Positions 41,701-53,700 of a stretch of DNA of 64,000 nucleotides are shown here, one piece after another. The translations under genes were made by a program, and so were the position numbers. The notes beneath the pieces are model-generated. The model had not been told where the DNA came from, made no database searches, and saw only the letters and a program-made list of their open reading frames with translations. Origin of the DNA: Luidia sarsii (taxonomy: Eukaryota > Echinodermata > Asteroidea > Paxillosida > Luidiidae); the NCBI GenBank assembly GCA_949987565.1, contig OX465105.1:2089501-2153500 (forward strand), in the 5' to 3' direction. Every line of letters starts with the position of its first letter. Within the stretch, counting starts at the first letter, position 1.

Positions 41701-44700
41701 GCAGTAGGGAAGGGATCAAAGGAGGAAAGCTGGCAGACAGACAAAGGTGAGATCAAAGGGAAGGACAAGAAGTAGGGAAGGGATCAAAAGAGGAAAGCTG
41801 GTAGACAGACCAGGGTGGGATCAAAGGGAAGGGCAAGCAGTAGGGAAGGGATCAAAAGAGGAAAGCTGGTAGACAGACAAGGGTGAGATCAAAGGGAGGG
41901 GCAAGCAGTAGGGAAGGGATCAAAGGAGGAAAGCTGGTAGACAGACCAGGGTGAGATCAAAGGGAAGGGCAAGCAGTAGGGAAGGGATCAAAGGAGGAAA
42001 GCTGGTAGACAGACCAGGGTGAGATCAAAGGGAAGGGCAAGCAGTAGGGAAGGGATCAAAGGAGGGAAGCTGGTAGACAGACAAAGGTGAGATGAAAGGG
42101 AAGGACAAAAAGTAGGGAAGGGATCAAAGGAGGAAAGCTGGCAGACAGACCAGGGTGAGATCAAAGGGAAGGACAAAAAGTAGGGAAGGGATCAAAAGAG
42201 GAAAGCTGGTAGACAGACCAGGGTGAGATCAAAGGGAAGGACAAAAAGTAGGGAAGGGATCAAAGGAGGAAAGCTGGTAGACAGACCAGGGTGAGATCAA
42301 AGGGAAGGACAAAAAGTAGGGAAGGGATCAAAAGAGGAAAGCTGGCAGACAGACAAAGGTGAGATCAAAGGGAAGGACAAAAAGTAGGGAAGGGATCAAA
42401 GGAGGAAAGCTGGCAGACAGACCAGGGTGAGATCAAAGGGAAGGGCAAGCAGTAGGGAAGGGATCAAAGGAGGAAAACTGGCAGACAGACCAGGGTGAGA
42501 TCAAAGGGAAGGGAAGTAGGGAAGGGATCAAAGGAGGGGGAGCTGGTAGACAGACCGGGGTGAGATCAAAGGGAAGGGCAAGCAGTAGGGAAGGGATCAA
42601 AGGAGGAAAGCTGGTAGACAGACCAGGGTGAGATCAAAGGGAAGGGCAAGCAGTAGGGAAGGGATCAAAGGAGGAAAGCTGGTAGACAGAAAAGGGTGAG
42701 ATCAAAGGGAAGGGCAGGCAGTAGGGAAGGGATCAAAGGAGGGAAGCTGGTAGACAGACCAGGGTGAGATCAAAGGGAAGGGCAAGCAGTAGGGAAGGGA
42801 TCAAAGGAGGAAAGCTGGTAGACAGACCAGGGTGAGATCAAAGGGAAGAGCAAGCAGTAGGGAAGGGATCAAAGGAGGAAAGCTGGTAGACAGACCAGGG
42901 TGAGATCAAAGGGAAGGGCAAGCAGTAGGGAAGGGATCAAAGGAGGAAAGCTGGTAGACAGAAAAGGGTGAGATCAAAGGGAAGGGCAGGCAGTAGGGAA
43001 GGGATCAAAGGAGGGAAGCTGGTAGACGGACCAGGGTGAGATCAAAGGGAAGGGCAAGCAGTAGGGAAGGGATCAAAGGAGGAAAGCTGGTAGACAGACC
43101 AGGGTGAGATCAAAGGGAAGGGCAAGCAGTAGGGAAGGGATCAAAGGAGGAAAGCTGGTAGACAGACCAGGGTGAGATCAAAGGGAAGGCCAAGCAGTAG
43201 GGAAGGGATCAAAGGAGGAAAGCTGGTAGACAGAAAAGGGTGAGATCAAAGGGAAGGGCAGGCAGTAGGGAAGGGATCAAAGGAGGGAAGCTGGTAGACA
43301 GACCAGGGTGAGATCAAAGGGAAGGGCAAGCAGTAGGGAAGGGATCAAAGGAGGAAAGCTGGAAGACAGACCAGGGTGAGATCAAAGGGAAGAGCAAGCA
43401 GTAGGGAAGGGATCAAAGGAGGAAAGCTGGTAGACAGACCAGGGTGAGATCAAAGGGAAGGGCAAGCAGTAGGGAAGGGATCAAAGGAGGAAAGCTGGTA
43501 GACAGAAAAGGGTGAGATCAAAGGGAAGGGCAGGCAGTAGGGAAGGGATCAAAGGAGGGAAGCTGGTAGACAGACCAGGGTGAGATCAAAGGGAAGGGCA
43601 AGCAGTAGGGAAGGGATCAAAGGAGGAAAGCTGGTAGACAGACCAGGGTGAGATCAAAGGGAAGGGCAAGCAGTAGGGAAGGGATCAAAGGAGGAAAGCT
43701 GGCAGACAGACAAAGGTGAGATCAAAGGGAAGGGCAAGAAGTAGGGAAGGGATCAAAGGAGGAAAGCTGGTAGACAGACCAGGGTGAGATCAAAGGGAAG
43801 GGCAAGCAGTAGGGAAGGGATCAAAGGAGGAAAGCTGGCAGACAGACAAAGGTGAGATCAAAGGGAAGGGCAAGAAGTAGGGAAGGGATCAAAGGAGGGG
43901 AGCTGGTAAACAGATAAGGATTGAAACCAGGTTTATTTCATTTTTATGGAGTAAGGAATGAGAGTGATGACATTTTCGCAGGCTTCAAGAGAGATAGATT
44001 GACATATCCAACCTGAATAAAGCTTCGTCCCTTTCTATTTCCAATCTGTCAATGATTTCTTCGTGGCTGACTCCAGAGGACAAATCTTGATGATCATCGG
44101 AGGACTCCCTCCTGTCCCTGAACTGGTCCAGCTGTCGAGGAAAAAAGCAAACTGCATTTAGGTAAGGAAAACGGCTTTACATCGTCTCCAAAATGTGGTG
44201 GAACTCCCATTTTGATCTAAGCCTGATCTTTCTCATCAGTATCTCCTTACGTCTTCCCCATTCTATGTGTTTTGTTCTTGTCATTTTGCCTTCGAGAAAA
44301 GATCCTGCTAGGATACACATGTCAGGCCCTCTCTGAATTTAGTCACTGTAAACTTTTGTGTAAATTTATTCAATCCCATTAAAATATATTATACTTTTTT
44401 TACTTTTGCAAAGAAAACTTTATTCCGAATTCAGGAGGGATACAAAGCAAATAAGGGAAAATATACAAAGTGGGATAATTGCACCTAAAAGAAAAGAAGA
44501 TTCAAGAAAATATCTAAATATGTAAATATCTAAATATCTTAATATCTAAATATCTAAATATCTAAATATCTAAATATCTAAATATCTCAATATATCTAAA
44601 TATGATATACAAAAATGTTGCAAACTGCTTACTGACTAAAATTACCAAAATGTAAATCTTAAAATTTAGTGGGGCCCGACGTTTCGATCCTAGCAGGACC

Positions 44701-47700
44701 TTTCTCAAAGGCAGAGAAAGGTCCTGCTAGGAGAAAGGTATGCCTTTGAAAAAGGTCCTGCTAGGATCGAAATGTCAGGCCCACTTAATTTTAAAATTTA
44801 TATCTAAATATCTTTATTTATCTCCAGGCATGCAACCGTTGAATTGTAAAACAAGAGGAAAATGTCCGAATTAAACTGCGAGCGCGAAGCGCGAAGCCCT
44901 TACAGCGTGGGTTTTGGGGCCCGCTTAAGGGCCCCAAAAATTTTCTAGATGCTCTGTGGTGCATTCTGAGCAGTTTGTGACCACTTATGACTTTAAGCTG
45001 AGTGACAGATTTGAACCTTTTTCAAGGCATACACCCAGAAAATTGAATTTTTGTTAACACAAAATGAAAAGTAAACATCAAAGTTTTTTACCTGATCTCA
45101 GCATGTGTTTTAAATAATAGTTAGGGGAGAAGAAATATCCTCTTTTTTTTTAAATTGTGTGTTTTTTTCATTTTTTTTTTACGGATCTTATTTTTTTACG
45201 GCCAAATTAAAAAAAACCGCGGAAATCCGCGGATCCGCGGAAAAGTTGCATGCCTGTATCTCACTCTGTCTTTGAGAAAGGTCCTGCTGGGATTGAAACG
45301 TCAGGCCCACTAAATTTTGAGATCTGATAGCATTGTTCAAATGAGTTTAGGACTATAGGGCGTTTGTTTCGTCTCAAGTTCCAAAGATTGTATGCGTACA
45401 AACCAACCTTATCATCATCACTAGATACACTTATAGGCTCCGTCTCATCACTGGATGCTGTGAAATTCAACGCAGAGGCAAGTTTCATCTCTCGCTCAAG
45501 GTTCCTCACCTAATCCACGCAGTGAATTGAACGAAAGGAAACAGATTAGAGTCGGACAAAGTAGTTGACCTGAATGATGCAAAATGGGAAGGATTTAGGG
45601 TTTGTCAGCATAACAACATCAAGGATATCATGTGGATCTTCAAATGAATGACCAACTGAGAGGGAATTGAAACGAATAATTCTTTAGAATTTAGTCATCC
45701 TAGATTGGTCAGGATTAAATGACCACAAAGCTCCAGTTTCATGCACGCGGGGGGGGGGGGGGGGGGGTGAAAATAAGATGAGGCAGTTAATGGAAATAAC
45801 GGAATTAGGGTTGGACAGTTACCATGGAAACAGTTAGAGCATCCCATTTTGAGCACTGCTTACAAACTGTACAGAGAGATATGGGCATGGCATATATACA
45901 TGGGCATGGCATATCTGTATAGACTGGGCACTACCATGGTGAGTAATGATATTGATTTCAGAAGGAAGGTGGTCACTAATTGGCTAATGTCGTGCTTTGC
46001 AATAATTAAGCCCCACACATCTAAACAAGGGAACATATTCAAAGAAAATTCAGCCCAAGTCAAAATACGCCCAGTACAGTACATCAATGTTGCTGAATTC
46101 AAAGGATGATAAGAATAGTACAAGTAATCCCGTGACCATTAAATGCCATTCACCAATCATCACTTATGCTATGAAATGACCATGTAATATGCAAACAGCT
46201 TTGTTGCACATTACTGAGTCACTGCACAGAAACAGTGATGACAAAAAGAAATGTTTCACCAATTATGGTACAACAAAATATGTTTGAACAGATACGTGTA
46301 CAGTACATGAAAGGAGTACTCAACACAATGATGTTTGTACAGTACATGTACACTACATGTAAGGAAATGTACAGCAGTAGATGTATGGATACCTTTGCAT
46401 AGCAATCAATATCACTGTACTGTTTCGAAATTGTCTATTGTTCAAATCATATTTGGTCTTCAGACTAACGTGCCAACGGAACTATATTAATCTACATGTA
46501 CATAGCAGAAAGCGGACGAGTAGGAATTAGCGAAAAACAGATAAGATTGAGAAACTACGTACTGACCTCTGAGTAAAGGACTTGGGTTAACCTGTGCCTT
46601 GTCTTTGACAAGATTAGAAGACAGGAGTTAGGAACACAACACTTTACTGAGACGCATGCATCACAGAATCACATGTGCACTCACTCCTTAGGACAATCAC
46701 TTAAAATGAAGCAGATATACTGTAATTTACCAAGACACTGAAACTGGGAAATGTAGATTAAATGGTCCAATATCGGTCTATTAATTGATTCCTTTTGGTT
46801 TAAGGAATTCAGTAGTAATACATGTATATAGAACCCAGTTGACGGTCAAAACTACCATTTACATGTACCAGGTATCAAGGTTGTTTGTTCTAAATCACTT
46901 GATTTAAATCATGATTTAAATCACTGGAAAAAAAGTTTAAAAAAAAATCACTCATGAAAATCACTTTTTTTCTTCTTTTTTTTTCAAAGCAAAACAGTAT
47001 CTTACTGCAAGAACTTTAAAACGACTTTACTTTACACATCAACAACTGTCATGACGTATGCTATACATCTTACAAGTCAGTGATGAAACCTCTTTGTCTT
47101 TGGTCATTTGGCCACACACAAGTAGCCCACCCATATGTAAGCATTTTAGCAAGGAAGCAGTACACATGTGGTATGCTTGTAGCTCTTGGCAGGCGGCAAC
47201 ATTTTCATGGATTTCTGTGTTTCGGTACAATTGAATTATCATGATGGTGCTGTAACTGCATTTAAATGGTTGTTGAAAGCGAATGTGTGGTATTTAAAGC
47301 AAGTGCTCATGATGGTAATGTGTGAAAAATAAAATTTAAAAAAAAATCAATCCGATTTAAATTTCAAAAAAGTCTGATTTTATATCAACCCTGCTAGGTA
47401 TGATGTGAGTATGCCAAACTCATACTGTACAAAAACTCAGACATGAAAACTGGACTTAATGGTTTTCATAACCCTATAGGGTTACAGTACATGTTCAAGA
47501 TGTAAGGCTACACTGGTACTCATGACTAACCACACACTAACAAGAATTTCTTGTAAGGTACAAGACTGTAAGTACACACAGTATCTGATTGTGCATATTA
47601 ATTACATTATGTCACGCAGTAATTAACACTACACACATCTGCACATGGGAAAGAAGTACCAGTAAATGTGTATCAATAAATTTTGATTTACCTTGGCAGT

Positions 47701-50700
47701 CACTGTACACAACTCTGTGTCTTTTCTCTTCAACTCCACATGTTGTCTCTCAATCTCAGCTTGTAGGAGTTCAATGTGTGCCTGGGTGCTGCATAGTTCC
47801 CCTCCCAAAGCTTTGATGTGACCCTCCAAGTTCTCAAAGTCACCTTCCTGCACTTGAGCATCGGAGTCTACTGCTGAGGAATCCTAGGGTTGTATGAAAT
47901 ATCGAATAGGAATTCATTCAATTTCATAAAAAGAATCCTGATCGACCTATCGCGGCTCTGATGTGCATAATATTCTCCTTGTTTGGTATTCATTCATCAA
48001 TAATTATCTCCCATCTTGAATTTCCATGATGTAGACTGTATGACCTTTTTCACCTTGAATGTACTTCATGCTTGTTTCCCTTGGCCGAATAAATAATAAT
48101 AATAATAAAAAAAGAATTTGTTAATAAAAAAATACAAGCAAACTAACCCAGAGGTTCAAAAATAAATGAGAAAATTACAAATGTTTAGTGGCCCTCAAAT
48201 TTGTTCGCAGCAGGAACTAGAATTATTAATTCTTGGATCCAAAGACCCATAGGCAATGAACATACCTCAGTATTTGAACGTAACTTCTTAGTAATGAAGC
48301 TTGTTGCACTTGTTAAATCCCTCAGTAGACATCGGACTTGCTTCGGTTTGGTCGGTGGACAGTCCTGCGCAATCTCATTGCTAAGTGATCTCCGAGGATG
48401 AAGAGGAAGGCTCACAGGAGGGCTTGAGACTTGGAAGGCTTTCAATTCATGGACAATCTTGGAGAGGGTGGTGTGGACATCATCTAAGACATCTCGTAAC
48501 TGTGAAACAAAAGGAGGATTAAACTTTTAGAGAATTGTAGCAACGGCTTCATGACTGAAATGAGCACAAACTCAGAAATGTGGAGAACCTGGGATTTTTA
48601 TTCTAGCAAGAGATTTCTTAGAAGTAGAATGATGAGGACAAACACAGTACGATAGGGAAACAATAAGATGAAGATGACAACAAATGGACAGAACAGGACA
48701 GCTGGTAGACAGACCAGGGTGAGATCAAAGGGAAGGGCAAGCAGTAGAGAAGGGATCAAAGGAGGAAAGCTGGTAGACAGACCAGAGTGAGATCAAAGGG
48801 AAGGGCAAGCAGTAGGGAAGGGATCAAAGGAGGAAAGGGTGAGATACAAAACATTTTATACACTGCCTGAAACTGTGAGTTACTGGTGTTTCTTATCAGT
48901 GCCTTGTCACTACAAGGATTATACATAGTAAACTCAACATGGGTGAGATCAAATGGAAGGGCAAGCAGTAGGGTAGGGATCAAAGGAGGAAAGCTGGTAG
49001 ACAGACCAGGGTGAGATCAAAGGGAAGGGCAAGCAGTAGGGAAGGGATCAAAGGAGGAAAGATGGTAGAGAGACCAGGGTGAGATCAAAGGGAAGGGCAA
49101 GCAGTAGGGAAGGGATCAAAGGAGGAAAGCTGGTAGACAGACCAGGGTGAGATCAAAGGGAAGGGCAAGCAGTAGGGAAGGGATCAAAGGGGGAAAGCTG
49201 GTAGACAGACCAGGGTGAGATCAAAGGGAAGGGCAAGCAGTAGGGAAGGGATCAAAGGAGGAAAGCTGGTAGACAGACCAGGGTGAGATCAAAGGGAAGG
49301 GCAAGCAGTAGGGAAGGGATCAAAGGAGGAAAGCTGGTAGACAGACCAGGGTGAGATCAAAGGGAAGGGCAAGCAGTAGGGAAGGGATCAAAGGAGGAAA
49401 GCTGGTAGACAGACCAGGGTGAGATCAAAGGGAAGGGCAAGCAGTAGCGAAGGGATCAAAGGAGGAAAGCTGGTAGACAGACCAGGGTGAGATCAAAAGG
49501 AAGGGCAAGCAGTAGGGAAGGGATCAAAGGAGGAAAGCTGGTAGACAGACCAGGGTGAGATCAAAGGGAAGGGCAAGCAGTAGCGAAGGGATCAAAGGAG
49601 GAAAGCTGGTAGACAGACCAGGGTGAGATCAAAGGGAAGGGCAAGCAGTAGGGAAGGGATCAAAGGAGGAAAGCTGGTAGACAGACCAGGGTGAGATCAA
49701 AGGGAAGGGCAAGCAGTAGGGAAGGGATCAAAGGAGGAAAGCTGGTAGACAGACCAGGGTGAGATCAAAGGGAAGGGCAAGCAGTAGGGAAGGGATCAAA
49801 GGAGGAAAGCTGGTAGACAGACCAGGGTGAGATCAAAGGGAAGGGCAAGCAGTAGGGAAGGGATCAAAGGAGGAAAGCTGGTAGACAGACCAGGGTGAGA
49901 TCAAAGGGAAGGGCAAGCAGTAGGGAAGGGATCAAAGGAGGAAAGCTGGTAGACAGACCAGGGTGAGATCAAAGGGAAGGGCAAGCAGTAGGGAAGGGAT
50001 CAAAGGAGGAAAGCTGGTAGACAGACCAGAGTGAGATCAAAGGGAAGGGCAAGCAGTAGGGAAGGGATCAAAGGAGGAAAGGGTGAGATACAAAACATTT
50101 TATACACTGCCTGAAACTGTGAGTTACTGGTGTTTCTTATCAGTGCCTTGTCACTACAAGGATTATACATAGTAAACTCAACATGGGTGAGATCAAATGG
50201 AAGGGCAAGCAGTAGGGTAGGGATCAAAGGAGGAAAGCTGGTAGACAGACCAGGGTGAGATCAAAGGGAAGGGCAAGCAGTAGGGAAGGGATCAAAGGAG
50301 GAAAGATGGTAGAGAGACCAGGGTGAGATCAAAGGGAAGGGCAAGCAGTAGGGAAGGGATCAAGGGAGGAAAGCTGGTAGATGGACCAGGGTGAGATCAA
50401 AGGGAAGGGCAAGCAGTAGGGAAGGGATCAAAGGAGGAAAGCTGGTAGACAGATAGACCAGGGTGAGATCAAAGGGAAGGGCAAGCAGCAGGGAAGGGAT
50501 CAAAGGAGGAAAGCTGGTAGACAAACCAGGGTGAGATCAATGGAAAGGGTTAAAGGAGGAAAGCTAGTAGAGAGACCAAAGTGAGATCAAAGGGAAAGAC
50601 AGAGAGTAGGTAAGGGGTTTAAAATGCAAGATCAAAGGGAATGGAGATGAAATACATGTAAAAGGGATAAAGGAAAAGGTATTGTTGAAATGGTTATTTA

Positions 50701-53700
50701 CAATCAACGAATACACAAGGAATGGATTCAATCTTGTTTGATTAAAATAAAGTCATCAAAATTTAGTGGGCCTGATGTTTCCATCCTACATCATAGCAGG
50801 ACCTTTCTCAAAGGCAGAGAAAGGTCCTAATAGGATCGAAACATCAGGCCCACACAATTTTGAGATTTGCATTTTGGTAATTTTAGTCAGTAAGCAGTTT
50901 GCAACATTTCTGTATATCAAAATAAAGTCCTTTTTAATTATAAGACACTCCATCTACCAACCGTTTGGCGTTCCAGTAAGCATTCGTCTTTATGGCAAGA
51001 ATTCCTTTCTCCATCACTATTCTTCTCCTCGTCCGCCTGTTTCTCTTCAGTTGAATCTGCTTTTCCCACCTCCACGTCTGGCTCTTCATCATCGCATTCA
51101 ATGTCCTCATCAAGAGCCAGCTCTGATGTCCTGACACCCATCCCTTGGCCTTCCTCGCTGTCAGACCGCTGGCCCGGACAATCTGGCACTGACCCAGACA
51201 GCTCAAAGCCAAGCTCAGACAGCAGCGAGTTCCCTTGGAAGTCTTTGGAGGGCAAATTGACGGTGGCTTGGTAACGGAGCTCCTCTAGCTCCTCAGTCAG
51301 GTCGCTCTGTGCCTGGCGTAACTTACTGAGTTCCGTGTCACGCAGCTGCAACTGAAATTCATTCAATGAGCAGTAATTAATAACTCATCCATCTTTTTTT
51401 CCCCAAGCAAAACGGTATCTTACTGCAAGAACTTTAAAAAGACTTTACTTTGCACATCAACAACTGTCATGACGTATGCTATACATCTTACAAGTCAGTG
51501 ATGAAACCTCTTTGTCTTTGGTCATTTGGTCACATACATGTAGCCCACCCATATGTAAGCATTTTAGCAAGGAAGCAGTACACATGTGGTATGCTTGTAG
51601 CTCTTGGCAGTCGGCAACATTTTCATGGATTTCTGTGTTTCGGTACAATTGAATTACCACGATGGTGCTGTAACTGCATTTAAATGGTTGTTGAAAGCAA
51701 ACGTGGGGTACTTAAAGCAAGTGGTCATGAGGGTAATATGTTGAAGAAAAAAAATCAAATAAATCCGATTGAAATTTTTAACAAATCCAAATTTCTATCA
51801 ACCCTGCCAGGTATATCTGCCTACAGATGTGAGTATGGCAAACTCATACCGAGTTCCGTGTCACACAGCTGCCACTGAAATTCATTCAATGAGCAGTAAC
51901 TCACAAGAATCATTCAACAAATTGAAAAGAAATTTAGAAAAATAGCTTTTTCTTTTTCTTGCATGGATCCAAACCTTCCAGATTACCTTGCTAGCAGCCT
52001 ACAACAAGCAGGTATGCCAAAATTATTGGTCTCATTCCGTGCTATTTTTTTCTCAAATTTCCGCAACAGGATCTTTCTCAAAGGCAGAGAAAGGTCCTGC
52101 TAGGATCGAAAAGACAGGCCTTCAATCTTTGAAGAAAAAAAAATGGCTAGCAATGAAGCATTTAAAGGCCTAATACAACATCGGGAAGATCGGAGAACAT
52201 CCATGTCCACAGATTTCCTTCTAATTTACACAGTTTGTAGATGGTCATGATAGAATCCTCATGTTGAAATCTCACTGTCTGGGATACTGTATTTCTTCAT
52301 TCAAACGACAATACATATTAGTTGCGAGTTATAAACTATTTCTTACACGACAGAATGGTGCGAAAAAGGTGAGGTTTTTTTGCCTTTTTTCTACTTTCTC
52401 AGATCACCGTTTGAGTTCAAACCTTCACAGGATTGCTTTTTTGGGGATGTTAAATGGTTTAACACACAAACTGTGGCCATTTTTTGACCTTTACCGATGT
52501 TGTATAGGGCCTTTAAGATCCGGTATTCTGCCTGTGCCATGATTTGCTATGTACCAATCCTACCTCTTGTACCAAATCCTTGCATTGTTTCTCCAGCACC
52601 TGACACTTATCACTGGTTTCCTTCAGACTTGACACTAAACTGTCTCTGTCATTGGTCGTTGTATGGAGTCTCCGTTCAAGCTCACTCCGCTTGCTTGACA
52701 ATCTTTGGACCTAATGGCAAAGTATGAATATCTAATTCATTGCATAACGTGCACGTATGTGAAATAGATTCACTTTCTAATAGACTGTAGTGCGTGAGCA
52801 TAAACATGAATATTACCAATATCTATTTTATGAGCTGGGCATTTTTAAAGGCCAATGTAATATCATATCCTAAGGAGTCATACAAAGTTTATATAACACA
52901 AACATCAGTGCCTTTTTACAATTCATATTTTACATATTTTTCTAGTCAAGAGAATTAAAAAGCCAAAATATTGTGTGCATAATGTGAAGCACCTGACATC
53001 AATAATTATTTTTGTCAAATTCAATAAAGCTCATTAGATTTTCTTTAATATCTAAAAACAACAGACTCTATTTCAACCTTGTATAAAGTACAGCGACCTT
53101 CACCTGCCCATTAAGATTTGATGAACTGACAGTGAGCATATGTAAACATGTACATTGTCCAAAGCAGTGATTTACATGAACATGGTTACCATTCCCTGCT
53201 CATTAACCTTTGCATGTGTGTACATGTACATGTATGGCTGTAACATGTCCAATTTGCAGTCTGAATTTGGGCACATGTACATGTAGTTACAGCAAAGCAC
53301 AGTACACCTGTTGTGTTGACTACATAACATTAGCGAGCTTTCAATTTGCACGTCGACATAGTGGACTGGTACGAGCGAACCACTTTTTGGAGTTCTGCGC
53401 ATGCGCGAAATTGGACCCCTCGTTCACTGCCCGAATCGAGGACTCGTTCACCCCGGTTTTGCCGTCGTCCTCAATTCGGCGCCCGTTCACTGTATTTACG
53501 CAATACATGATCAACACAAAAGTGGTCACCTGACTTTCGGAAGGACTGCGCATGCGTCGAGATCGATCGAAAGCGCTCTCGCGCAGTGAACGGACTTGGT
53601 GCGTGCGACGGGTCGACGAGCCGACTCGATCCGTTCAAGACGCCGTTCGTAGCAGAAATCGAAAGCTCGCTATAAACCTGTGATTGACTGAATGCCTTGC

